From the NCBI RefSeq assembly GCF_000001735.4, contig NC_003074.8, positions 13,020,101-13,084,100 of the forward strand: 64,000 bases of DNA, given 5' to 3'. This document shows positions 51,224-61,170 of this stretch, in pieces. The first letter of the stretch is position 1, and each line of letters begins with the position of its first letter. Position numbers and translations under genes: made by a program. The DNA comes from Arabidopsis thaliana. Lineage: Eukaryota > Streptophyta > Magnoliopsida > Brassicales > Brassicaceae. The notes beneath the pieces were generated by a model, which was given only the letters and a program-made list of their open reading frames with translations, was not told the DNA's origin and did no database searches.

Positions 51224-52200
51224 ATATTAATTAGAATAAAATCGTTAACTTTCTAATAAAAATATCAATCTGCGGTGTACCTATAGAAAGGAAGAGTTAC
51301 GGTGGTGAGACGTGAAGAGTGTGGAGATCGCTAAATGAAAATTAGGGTTACAATAAGAGGTTATGGGCTATTAATAGTTGTGGTAAATTAACCAAAATTA
51401 ATGGGATATATTTGCTAACCGATCCAAATTCTATAAAAAGAAGCGGCAGTTACATATTTCTGTAAAATAAGATATTTTAGAGGCAATTACCTTTTCCGAT
51501 GACTCCAACAAAAATCGCTTAAGTAAGAAGCAGAACCAGCTTTGGTAAGAAGCCGATTCAACTTAATCAAAGGAGAAGATTGAATTAACATTGACGATCC
51601 TGAGAATTTATTTGATGTTTGCTTACTTTCTGAGATTTTCGAAAAGCTGAAAGAGAGATAAACGAAGTTTTTAAAAAATTGCAAACAAAAATGATTAGAG
51701 AAGACAAATATTTTTTTGACAAAAAAAAAGAAAAAATAAGAAGACAAATATTTAAAACAGAGAATCGAATCAAATTCCAGAATTTGGGAAATCGGAAGAA
51801 ATTAAATCCTACCCGAAACCCATATTTACATGTTTAGGAACACCAAACTCACAGAGAAATGTCGGAATCGGAATTGTCGTCACGTTGATCGTTGAGGACT
51901 GGTTCAATTTAGTGGTTAATTAGTCTTTGGTTTAGGATTAAAATTGGGTTGAGTGGGGAGAAGATGAGCTGTGTTTTCATTTAAAAGCCCAAGCCCAAAT
52001 ACACTTGAGAAAGAAAAAAACGAATGATCATCTCTTGTCTCCCCTTTGTGACACCACAAACCTATAAAATCCTTTTCTATTCTACATATCCCTTTCTCTT
52101 TAATGAAATGTGCTTAGACCATTTTACCCTTATCATTAATAAAGAAAATTCAAAATGAAATAAAATTAAAAACAGAAAATAAAGAAAGAAAAAAAATTCG
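49898..52200. other. AT-rich region; (AT)n tract at 51181-51222
   Basis: No gene recognised. 50730-50780 and 50930-50985 share 'actacgggtgaaatcttata..aatcaaaatacaattata', a short dispersed repeat. A 42-bp (AT)n microsatellite is at 51181-51222. 51487-51773 has two overlapping Phe/Ser-rich minus frames that look like low-complexity artefacts. It may include the outer part of the CACTA-type element. Confidence 0.5.
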
Positions 52201-52789
52201 AAAACGGGAAAAAAAAAATTTCGTCACCTACTCTTTTTTCCACGCTCTTCCGACGAGCTCCTCCACCGTCGACGAGCTCCTCCACCGTCGACGAGCTCTG
52301 CCGTTTATTCTCTTCCTGCGAGCTGCGTCGAGCATTGAAGTCAAGGTACGTATTTAGAACAATCTAAAAGATTTCTCTTTGAATTTACATATTTTGAGGA
52401 TTTTGAGATTCAATCCAATTAGATTTGGGTTATTGTGTTTTAGCACCTACATTAGAAGTTTAAGTATAGATTTAGGCTTCATTTGGCCTGTTAATGGGTA
52501 AGCAATTGATTTCACATGCTAATTCATACTAAATTGAACTCAAATCGAATATTTGTTCTTGTCGCGAAAATAATACTAGTCGAACTAGCTATAGTAGTAC
52601 CGTAATTTATATAGATAATATGTTTTAATAGCACCAGTATTACTTAGACACGTAGTATTTCATATATGTAATAGTATTACTCACACATGTAATATTTCAG
52701 AATTAGTACTTGTATTACTGAAAATGTACTAGAATCGGTAATACTAGTAATATTGACTGAGTATGTGTATTGATTTGGCAGGTTACAAT
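52201..52789 (+). promoter_or_regulatory. 5' region of the MULE with 19-bp tandem repeat
   Basis: The GC-rich unit cgacgagctcctccaccgt is repeated 2.7 times at 52251-52304, just upstream of a splice-donor-like 'caag|gtacgt' near 52345. From 52560 on, the intron-like sequence is studded with gtaatact/agtattac motifs. It ends at the transposase ATG (52789). Confidence 0.5.
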
Positions 52790-54590
52790 GAAAGAGAACG
52801 TGATCATATATTTTAAATTCCAAGGTCGCATGTATAATGTGATGATGAAGACATTAGGGGAGAAGATTACTCTCTCAATGTTAGAAGATAGGATGATGAC
52901 GAAGCTTGGATGCAAATAAGGTAAAATTATATATGAGGTACAATCCACGGTTGTTTGGAGTAGAGGAAGAGATGAACGTTTGTGATGATGAGGATGTCTT
53001 TGTTTATGTAACATTTGCAAAAAATAACCGGAGAAGTGTTTTGGTTGTGGAGGAAATCTCTAAACCGCCCGAGCCGGAGCAATTGCCCGAGCAATTGTCT
53101 AGAGTTGGTAAAAGTTCTGTTGGTGAGAACTATACGGAGTTGAATTCAGAGGAGGATGAAATGAGAGTGGATGATGGTGCACTCATCGTCTTATTAGAAG
53201 AGGAACAAGGAACTCAACATCAACTTGAGGCAATAGTGGAGGATCACGGGACTCAAGAAGATGAAACACGCTATGATGAGTCTATGGATAATTCTGATAG
53301 GGGGGGAACAGTATGTTGAGTCGCCACCTGCTGTAGAACCGAGTATATTTAAAAAAGAATGGGAAGACGGAATTGGGTTGACCTTACGTCAAGAATTTCC
53401 AAACAAGGCGGCATTGCACGAGGTGGTGGATAGAGCTGCATTTGCTAACAGTTTTGGTTATGTGATTAAGAAGTTGGATAAGGAGCGCTATGTCCTAAAG
53501 TAATACTGATTTATTTTCGATTAGAAGGTACAATAAGATGCATAGTTGCACTCGACTAAGTAAAGGTAGTAGTAGGCTCAGGAAAAGGAAAGGCAACCCA
53601 CAATTAGTCGCAGCTGTCCTTCATGATCATTTTCTGGGACAGGTGGAAACTCCGGTTCCAAGAATTATCATGGAGCTAGTTCAGACGAAATTAGGTGTGA
53701 AAGTATCATACTCGACAGTGCTAAGGGGGAAATATCATGCGATTTATGATTTAAAAGGTAGCCGGGAAGAAAGCTACAAGGATATCAATTGTTATTTGTA
53801 CATGTTGAAGAAGGTAAATGATGGTACAGTTACTTATCTGAAATTGGATGAAAATGATAAATTTCAGTACGTATTCGTAGCTTTGGGAGCTAGCATTGAA
53901 GGTTTTAGAGTGATGAGGAAAGTTTTAATTGTGGATGCAACACATTTGAAAAACGGATATGGCGGAGTGCTAGTGTTTGCCTCGGCTCAAGATCCTAACC
54001 GTCACCATTACATCATAGCGTTTGCCGTACTCGACGGTGAGAATGATGCTAGTTGGGAGTGGTTTTTCGAGAAGCTAAAAACGGTTGTACCCGATACTTC
54101 AGAATTGGTCTTCATGACGGACAGAAATGCAAGCCTCATAAAGGCCATACGGAACGTGTATACCGCAGCTCATCATGGGTATTGTATTTGGCATTTGTCC
54201 CAAAATGTGAAAGGTCATGCTACTCACACCAACCGAGACGTACTCGCATGGAAGTTTCAGGAGTTAAGTCGGGTCTACGTCGTGGCGGACTTCAACCGAG
54301 CATATGATGGGTTTAAGTTGAGATATCCTAAGGCGACCAAGTATTTGGAGGATACAACCGTGAAAGAAAAATGGGCAAGGTGTTGTTTTGCCGGAGAAAG
54401 ATACAACTTAGACACAAGCAATTGTATGGAATCTTTGAACAATGTGTTTAAAAATGCAAGGAAATACTCGTTAATACCAATGCTTGATGCGATAGGTATT
54501 TATCTTGTTCCGGATAGGTCACAGTCGGAAGTACCAGATGAAGTAAAGGCGTTGAAGATAGTTCCGCTGTCTAAAAAACCGAAGAAATGA
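52789..54590 (+). pseudogene. MuDR/MULE transposase (Kaonashi-like), frameshifted and internally deleted
   Basis: The transposase of a Mutator-like element. The N-terminal part starts at 52789 (MKENVIIYFKFQGRMYNVMM); a one-base shift near 52905 leads into YNPRLFGVEEEMNVCDDEDVF. A second shift at ~53305 leads into the MuDR DNA-binding domain (LRQEFPNKAALHEVVDRAAF, 53385 on). Its Cys-rich middle is deleted near 53500. From 53538 a long intact frame gives the MULE domain: catalytic Asp in LIVDATHL, Asp in FMTDRNASL, and CIWHLSQNVKGHA. The SWIM zinc finger expected after NNVFKNARKYSLIPMLDAI is absent; the frame joins directly to a Lys-rich tail. Shifts and missing domains make it inactive. Confidence 0.9.
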
Positions 54591-55609
54591 AGGAAAAAAA
54601 TGCTAAGGTTTCCATCAACCGGGGAAAAGCGGCCAAAATGACAAAGGACGCAAAACAAAAGGCGTCCAAAGCAATCGTGTCAATGGTTATTATTTGGGAA
54701 TACGCCTATCTGAGTTTTTTACTTTGTTTCTGCAGTGATTTGTTGTTTTGATGGTATGGACTTACTATGTAATACTGTATTTCCCCTTCTGTAATACTAT
54801 GTGTGTTTCTATTGTTTTTTTGTAATACTGGTTATAACAAGTAATATCATGTCTGTTTCTGTCGAATTTGTGGTCATATTAGTACTACTGGTAATACTAA
54901 GTTGGTGTTATGGAGTTCGAATTTGTTTACCTCAAAACTCAATGAAAATGAATAGAGTGAGTTATTAACAGATAAAAATATATTATTAATCATTTATACT
55001 TAATTAAGTTAGAAATTTTAATATTAAATCGTTTAACTTATCTTTAGTAGACTCAATACAACATATCCCTTATACTTTTAAGCTCACTTTTAATATTATC
55101 ACCAACTTAAAATGAAAAATTCATATTGCTATATATATTTAATTTATAATTGCACAAAATATTTAAACCTCTATATTTATAAAGTTCAATCCAGTGTACT
55201 ACTAAATAAACAAATTGTAAATATAGGAAATACTACTAAACATGAAAAACATGGAAGGTAATACTATTTGAGAAATTGGCACTACAAAAACCTTAGGAAA
55301 TACTATGCTGTAAAAAGGCTGCGCATATGTCAAAAATCTCCAAAAAAGGCGCACACGTGGGGAATTAATTTTTTTGGTTTTCCCCCTAAATTTTTGGCGC
55401 CTAACAAATTTTGAGATTCCCTCCAAAACCAAAAATTTCACTTTTTTCTTTTTCCTCTTTCTTTTTCGATCTCTTCTTACATCTTTCTTTCATCTTTCAT
55501 CTTCTTTCCTCTTTTTCTTTCATCTCTCATCTCTCTTTTCCCACATCTCTCATCTCTCTCTTCGACTCGAATTCTCTCACATCTCTCATCTTTCTTTCAT
55601 CTTTCTAAC
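54591..55609. promoter_or_regulatory. Intergenic part of the MULE; promoter-like region of the GRF gene
   Basis: 54591-54710 continues the transposase C-terminal tail out of frame. 54765-55310 has many gtaatact motifs. Before the GRF start there are two E2F-like sites (aaaaaaggcgc at 55342-55352 and TTTTTGGCGCC at 55391-55401) and a G-box CACGTG (55354-55359), then a long pyrimidine tract (55440-55605) typical of a plant 5' UTR. Confidence 0.45.
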
Positions 55610-56185
55610 ATGGATAGAGAGTGTGAGAGAGACCCCTACTACGATGATTTGAAAGTGGCGAAGAGAGCCATTGAGCAAATGGAAATGGTTGCGATGATGG
55701 AAGGGATTCCTAAGTTTTGTCCATGTGGTGGTAGCATTGTCGACACTCGAAAGGATGAAAAGAGATACTATCAATGCGAGAAGTTTAAGGTATGTTGATG
55801 TAGAGCACAAGTTTTTCAAGTTTGTGTAGATCTAGATCTAGATATATTTGGTATTTCAGAGTATTTCCCGTTTTGGTAATACTGTCTAGAACAAGTAATA
55901 TTGCACAAGTTTTTCTAGTTTTTGTAGATCTAGATCTATATTTGATAAATATTTGGTACTTTGTAGGATGATAGAACTGATTTAATGCACATCCGTAAAC
56001 TTTGGGATAAGGCTATGGAAGAAGAGGTGAGTAGCTTAAGGGAGAGTGTTGATTACAATCGGAAGAAAGTTCTAAGTCATGAGTATCTCATAGAAGAAAT
56101 GCAAAAAGAATTGAAAGCCCACCGTGCAGAGATTGTGAACGTGAGCAAAGTGGTATTCCGTAATCCTATGGCTCCAAAGAAGTAA
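55610..56185 (+). CDS. Small GRF-type zinc-finger, coiled-coil protein carried by the MULE
   Basis: Exon 1 is 55610-55789 and exon 2 is 55967-56185, GT-AG, giving 132 residues with no lesion. Residues ~37-58 hold a compact CxCGG...RYYxC pattern (CPCGGS, then KRYYQCEKF), which is the zf-GRF type common in plant proteins and thought to bind nucleic acid. The intron falls just after it. The C-terminal half is a charged, probably coiled-coil helix (SHEYLIEEMQKELKAHRAEI). It lies between the transposase and a convergent DUF1985 gene, all sharing gtaatact-rich non-coding DNA, so it is probably an accessory gene of the transposon. Its role is unknown; DNA binding or transposase partnering is only a guess. 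Confidence 0.75.
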
Positions 56186-56647
56186 TGTGTTATGCTATTG
56201 TTCCTTAATCTTATTGTTAATTTGCTTGTAAGACTTTCCCTATGCTTTGTAAGACTTTCCGTATGCTTTGTAAGACTTTTCCTTCGATTGTAAGACTTCT
56301 CTTTGATTGGTAATACTATGGTTGTTCAGTTTGATATTTCCAGTACATCTCTTAGTAGTAGTAGCATGTTGTATTTCCAGTATATCTCTTCGTTGTAGTA
56401 GCCTTTTGTATTTCCAGTATATCTCTTAGTCGTAATAGCACGAGGTATTTCCAGTATTTCAGTAAAATTCAATATCTTAGTAGTAGTAGCACGAGGTATT
56501 TCCCGTATTTCAGTTAACAATATCATAAAACATCCTAATACATTAATTGAATCCAAACATAGTTTTACGAGTACTTGCGAAATCCTAAAAATAAGTCAAA
56601 GTACAAGAAATCAAAATACAAATCCGGAGAAGTTACACGAATAGTTT
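56186..56647. repeat. Short tandem-like repeats between convergent genes
   Basis: Two local families: 'gtaagacttt(c)cct(a)tgcttt' repeated 3-4 times (56228-56310), and 'gtatttccagtatatctcttagtagtagtagca' repeated 4-5 times (56335-56510). They probably form overlapping 3' UTR regions of the GRF and DUF1985 genes. Confidence 0.7.
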
Positions 56648-58259
56648 TCACACGTTACTAGAGTTTGCACGGGTTGAACGGGTCACTCGTTTGGGCACAA
56701 CAGGAGCAGCCGCATTGTCCTTGGTTGTTGCTTCCTCCTCATCTGGTGGGTTCTGAGACATCTGCATTGTTAATTTAGTTAAACCTTGGTATTACGCGAT
56801 ATTACCAATTATGGTACAGTATATCCGGTATTACCCAGATTTACCTTGGATTTCATCTCATCCATAAATGCTTCGAACGTTGCTTGTTTTTCCTCCATTT
56901 CCATAAGCGCCAACAAAGCTTCATTCAGCTTGTCATTGATGGAATGGAGCTTCTCCATTACATCAACTAACGTCGGGTCTCCCGGTCCAATAGTTGTGGG
57001 AACTTCCTCTTCATTTGGGGCTTCCATTCGTGCCTGCACATCCTCGTTGCACACCTCCTCAAATCTAATTTCACGCCCTTGACCAAGACGGTTTATCCAA
57101 CTATCAACTACAACATCGTGCTTATCAACATCATCCTCTACTCCCGTGATTTCAGCCAAAAGAGGTACTTCTTCAGCCTTCTCTCTAATTATACTCTCAA
57201 TGACCTATGAAAATAATAGACAATGAAATATTAGAAAGAAATAAAATCATATTTGCTCAAGGAATAATAGGAAATACTAGCCTCCGTTGTTCTGAGTACA
57301 TGGTTGATTTGCTCGAGGGTAAACCCTTTCATCTCGGTCCTCTTGAAATTCACCTTGCACATCCTTGGACAACCGGCATGTGCACCCTCTTTTTCTTCTA
57401 TGAATCTTTCCCTAAGTGATGGAATGACCTCAAATGCTAAAAACTACACAAAACACATGAAATTTAATTGTTAGCTTCAATTACGAAAATGTAACAAGGA
57501 TAAAACATGTGACTTACCTCAAGCGGCACACAGAATCCGAGAACAGGCCATGGTGACTGAGTGTTCGGGACGACACCGTTAAAATGATCCAATGTGTGTG
57601 AGATCGATTTTAACATGTACTCAAATGAATATCTCCCCCATGGAAATGTCTTAAAAAACGTAAGATCACTTGCAGCCCTAACACAAAAATCATCAATTGG
57701 ACTAGCCCTTTCTCTGGTCTTAGTAGGCACGGCAATGATGCTTGTTAGAAAATAGAGGACCGCCATCCGCAACCTATCCATTGATCTAGCCGGTTCCATC
57801 TCCATTAGCTTGGTTTTCACGTCTTCACGTTACCCCGGTTTTGAAGTACCTGTTGGCGAAGTTCATATTACCAGCACTCTGATAATTAGCTGTATAGGCC
57901 TTGCAGTTGAAACCAGAGATCAAAGCATTCTCCCTAATACCATAGCGGATGGGAACTCCATTAACAACGAACCAAACCTCCATCTTCTTCTCAATATATG
58001 CCGTTCGAAGAAAAAGCATCCACATCCCCATTAACTTGTGGGTATATCCGGAAGGCAGGTGGTAGATGTGCTTGAAACTCAGATGCTCCATAAAATAATT
58101 CTTCTCAAAATCCGTTAGAGGATGTTCCAAGTCAGCGAAGGTCTTCAACACCTCCGAGATATAACACCTCGTTGCTAACTTCATCTTCTTGGTATACTCC
58201 GACGCCGGGAAGTACATACCAAGTGGCTGCATTGCCATCGCTTCCTCCATATCCTGAAA
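56648..58259 (-). pseudogene. DUF1985 protein of MULE type, lacking the Ulp1 protease domain
   Basis: Minus-strand exons: about 58259-57835, 57820-57518, 57436-57282, 57204-56845 and 56761-56648. The first two form DUF1985: GMYFPASEYTKKMKLATRCY, EHPLTDFEKNYFMEHLSF, VWFVVNGVPIRYGIRENAL, then RLRMAVLYFLTSIIAVPTK and PWGRYSFEYMLKSI. A frameshift at ~57828 separates them. The third intron has a GC donor (57281-57280). The C-terminal part has a predicted coiled coil (VMEKLHSINDKLNEALLALM) and ends in a basic tail. DUF1985 normally precedes a C48 Ulp1-like SUMO-protease domain in Kaonashi MULE proteins; none is seen here, so the protease part was lost. Confidence 0.8.
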
Positions 58260-58690
58260 GAAACAAACATTCATTCATATATCATTGTAAATAGTACAGT
58301 ATTACTCTGTATTTCCCATAAGTATTCCCCGAAATTACCAGTATTACACAAATCCTACTATTCATATATCACTCAATTGTAAATAGTACTGCCACAGTAT
58401 TACTCTGTATTTCTCAGAAGTATTCTCCGTAATTACCATTATTACACAGATACTCCTATTTTACTATGTAGTATTTCTCAAAGTTACTAGTACTAACTAT
58501 CGATAAATCACAATTGTAGTATTACTCTAAGGTATTACCCACATCCGCCAATATTACCTAAATATCAACATAGCATTCATTCATATGTTGGATTTACTAT
58601 GGTTTTTCTGGTAATTAATAGGTTCGGATGGGGATATACTAGTAATATCCATATATTTCGAATTAAAAAAATAAAATAAAATTATTTCTG
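58260..58690. repeat. 5' region of the DUF1985 gene, rich in gtattac motifs
   Basis: It contains more than eight copies of 'agtattac' and 'gtatttcc/gtattccc' variants in 350 bp, in the same style as the other non-coding parts of the MULE. The motif stops near 58640, which probably marks the element edge. Confidence 0.6.
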
Positions 58691-58945
58691 TTTTTTAGAA
58701 GGATTTATTGGCTTCCTCTTTGCAAAAAAGGGACTGGCCAGACGATTATTCGAAAAAAACAGACTTGAGTTGGTAATGAAGGAAATTCACAAGACTTTAT
58801 TCCAGATTCGATCTATTGAAAAAGATTGACGAACTTGAAATTTTGGGTAGTGATGATGAAGAGGCTCTGTTGTTGGGTGGAACTAAGGCTACAAGTGATG
58901 AAGAAGCTGAAGTTGAAGATAGAGGGTTGCAGTTTTGATGACATG
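58691..58945 (+). pseudogene. Unidentified host-gene exon fragment with acidic tail
   Basis: After 'ttttttag' at 58688-58695, broken plus frames read KDLLASSLQKRDWPDDYSKK and then, from 58810, DLLKKIDELEILGSDDEEAL followed by an acidic tail ending at a TGA near 58939. It looks like the last exon of a nuclear gene. I do not recognise the protein. Confidence 0.35.
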
Positions 58946-59169
58946 TATTTTGTGTTGCAGATACGAAACCATGGAGAAATTATTACTTGCACCAGCAGAG
59001 GAGATATCCTATCAAGAAAAAGAAAAACTTTGACCACATCTCTGATTCCATTACTAGTGATTACCGTTTGCGCACTTAGATGCATAGAGGTAAAGAGCCC
59101 ATTTTCTTCTAAACCTCTTTCTAGATCTTGTAGCTTTTTCTTTAGTGTTTTAATTAAATCTTGAAAATT

Positions 59170-59700
59170 TAATTTGTAGGTAGTAGAAAAGGTCAAGGTG
59201 CATCCTTTATGGCAAGCGACTCCCATGGTAACAATGGACAGAAAGTGACTTGAGACAATCCATCTCCAAGAGCTTACTTCAAATGTGCTTGTGCTCCAAG
59301 CTGTTCTGTCAAAAAGAACGTAATTCATAAAGAAAAAAACCTGACTCTCGCTTAAAATATGAATTGGCATAATACAAATTTGATAGACTTATTAATCTGA
59401 TTTTGATCCTGTGTTTGTTTCTATTCAGGTTCAGAGAAGTGTGGAGGATCAGTCCGTGTTAGTTGCAACTTATGAGGGTGAACACAACCATCCAATGCCA
59501 TCGCAAATGGATTCAAACAATGGCTTAAACCGCTACATCTCTCATGGTGGTTCTGCTTCAACACCCGTTGCAGCCAACAAAAGAAGTAGCTTGACTGAGC
59601 CGGTGACTATCGTAATTATGATTGAATCAAAGAGAGTGACGAGCCCAACGTCAAGAATCGATTTTCCCAAAGTTCAGAAACTTTTGGTGGAGCAAATGAC
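59170..59700 (+). pseudogene. WRKY40-like transcription factor relic
   Basis: The C-terminal part of a group IIa WRKY gene. Exon sequence at about 59180-59318 holds GQKVT, a TGA replacing the expected Arg codon, DNPSPRAYFKCACAPSCSV and KK. A ~110-bp intron at the conserved VQR position ends at 59428. The next exon (59429-59697) has VQRSVEDQSVLVATYEGEHN, the zinc-binding HNH end of the WRKY domain, then the WRKY40-like ISHGGSASTPVAAN and TSPTSRIDFPKVQKLLVEQM. The WRKY heptapeptide is mutated (only GQK remains) and the N-terminal half and last ~30 residues are missing. It closely resembles Arabidopsis WRKY40, so it is a young copy or captured fragment. Confidence 0.85.
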
Positions 59701-59714
59701 TGTAACTTTTGTCA

Positions 59715-60024
59715 TGTTGTTGTAGTAGACTGATAGACCGTTAATAGTATACTCAATGAAGAAGAGAAGAGAGGCACGTGCGACTGAGATGGCAGATGAG
59801 GAGCACGTGAGTGGCAGTTGAAGATACGTGTGAAGGCTAAAGTGTATATAAACAATAGCTTAGCTTCTAGTGAAAGTTTATGCAATTTGTTGTTGTAAAA
59901 CCAAAGACGCATGTGTCTTGGTGGAGAGAGAGTGATGATCTAGAGTATGTCTAGAGCTCTTTCTATGAACAGATTTTATTGATTCGTTGGTTTTAATAAA
60001 GATTACACGTTTCTTCTTAACAAA
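59715..60024 (+). repeat. 5' LTR (3' boundary clear) and primer-binding site of a gypsy element
   Basis: A TATA box (agtgtatataaac, about 59841) and an AATAAA signal (59995-60000) precede an LTR end ...cttaaca at 60022. After a 2-bp spacer, TGGTGCGCTCGTGATC (60025 on) sits where a primer-binding site is expected, starting with the obligatory TGG. No second LTR lies in the window, so the 5' limit (near 59715) is estimated from the end of the WRKY relic. Confidence 0.55.
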
Positions 60025-60106
60025 TGGTGCGCTCGTGATCTCAGATTGAATCTAACGCTGAAGTTTGGGAAATTTTGTTCGATCGAAGAAAACGATAGTA
60101 TTTGCG

Positions 60107-61170
60107 ATGGTGATGGAGTCAAGTTTATCGCCGGTTCGTGAAATTTCTCGGGCGGAGGAGCAAGCGGCTTCGTTGGCGGATGTGTACGATCAGATCGGGG
60201 AATTGGGAAGTAAAATCAGAGGTTCCGATGGGAAACTCGCAACCCTAGATTCCAAGATGGTTTCTTTGGATGAAAAGATGGGGTCACAAGATCAAAAATT
60301 GGAGGTTATTGAGAGACAATTAGCGTTGATTCTCAGTTCAATGCCAAGAATTGAGACAATACAAGAAGTGGGAGGAACGAGTCACTCAATTCCACCAAGA
60401 TCTCAAGATTACCGTAATCAGGTACATGTTTCTTTACCGGAACCTTGCCGTGGTCAGATTAGGCCTGGAATTCGTGAGAATTTGTTGAAGAATGTTGAGA
60501 TGCCTGTCTTTGATGGGGAAGGCATTTACGGTTGGATTGCAAGAGTAGAGAGATTTTCAGGTCTGGCGGCTATAAAGAAGCTGAACGATTGGCTTTGGTT
60601 TCAGTTAGTGTGAGTGGTGAAGCACTAAGCTGGTACGTGATTTTGGTAACCTGGGTGCAGTAAGTAGACGTGATTTTGAAAGCTGGTTGAAGTTAAAGTC
60701 GGGATTGATGCTGCGTTTTGGTAACCTGAAGCTTCGAGGACCTAGTCAGAGTTTGTTTTGTATTAAACAGACAGGTTCTGTGTCTTAATATGTCCAGAGA
60801 TTTGAGGATTTATCATCACAAGTAAGTGGATTAGATGATATGAAGTTGGAAGGCATTTTCTTGAATGGGTATCTGAAGAAATGCAGGAGTTAATGCATAT
60901 GCACAAACCACAAAACTTACCTGAAATGGTAGCTATGGCAAGATCAATGGAGACTAGTGTGATGAGAAGAGGAGTGCAAAAGGAGTTGCAATTGTTCAAC
61001 AAAGAGAATCAAGAACCTTTTAAAGCGGAGTATAGAAGTTCTTACACAAATCCTAATAACTGGAAGATGAAGACTATCTTGAAAGAGACGAGTCAAGGTA
61101 ATGAGAAACAAGGAGGGCGAAGTGATCTCAGACCTAGGAGACATAATTCAGGAGCTGAGTTAGATGAAAA
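60107..61170 (+). pseudogene. Ty3/gypsy gag, frameshifted
   Basis: The start ATG at 60107 opens a coiled-coil N-terminus (SKMVSLDEKMGSQDQKLEVI), then the capsid start (MPVFDGEGIYGWIARVERF). A frameshift near 60590 and stops at ~60640 and ~60788 break the capsid. Coding resumes at 60881 (PQNLPEMVAMARSME). The nucleocapsid zinc knuckle CFRCDGQWSREHKC lies at about 61189-61230, in the same frame as protease. Confidence 0.85.

Noticed and set aside
51487..51773. Phe/Ser-rich minus-strand small membrane protein
   Set aside because: Low-complexity T-rich DNA, overlapping frames, no start context or homology recognised.
56648..58259. Ulp1/C48 protease domain in the DUF1985 gene
   Set aside because: Looked for the His-Asp-Cys blocks downstream of the coiled coil; the gene ends in a short basic tail without them.
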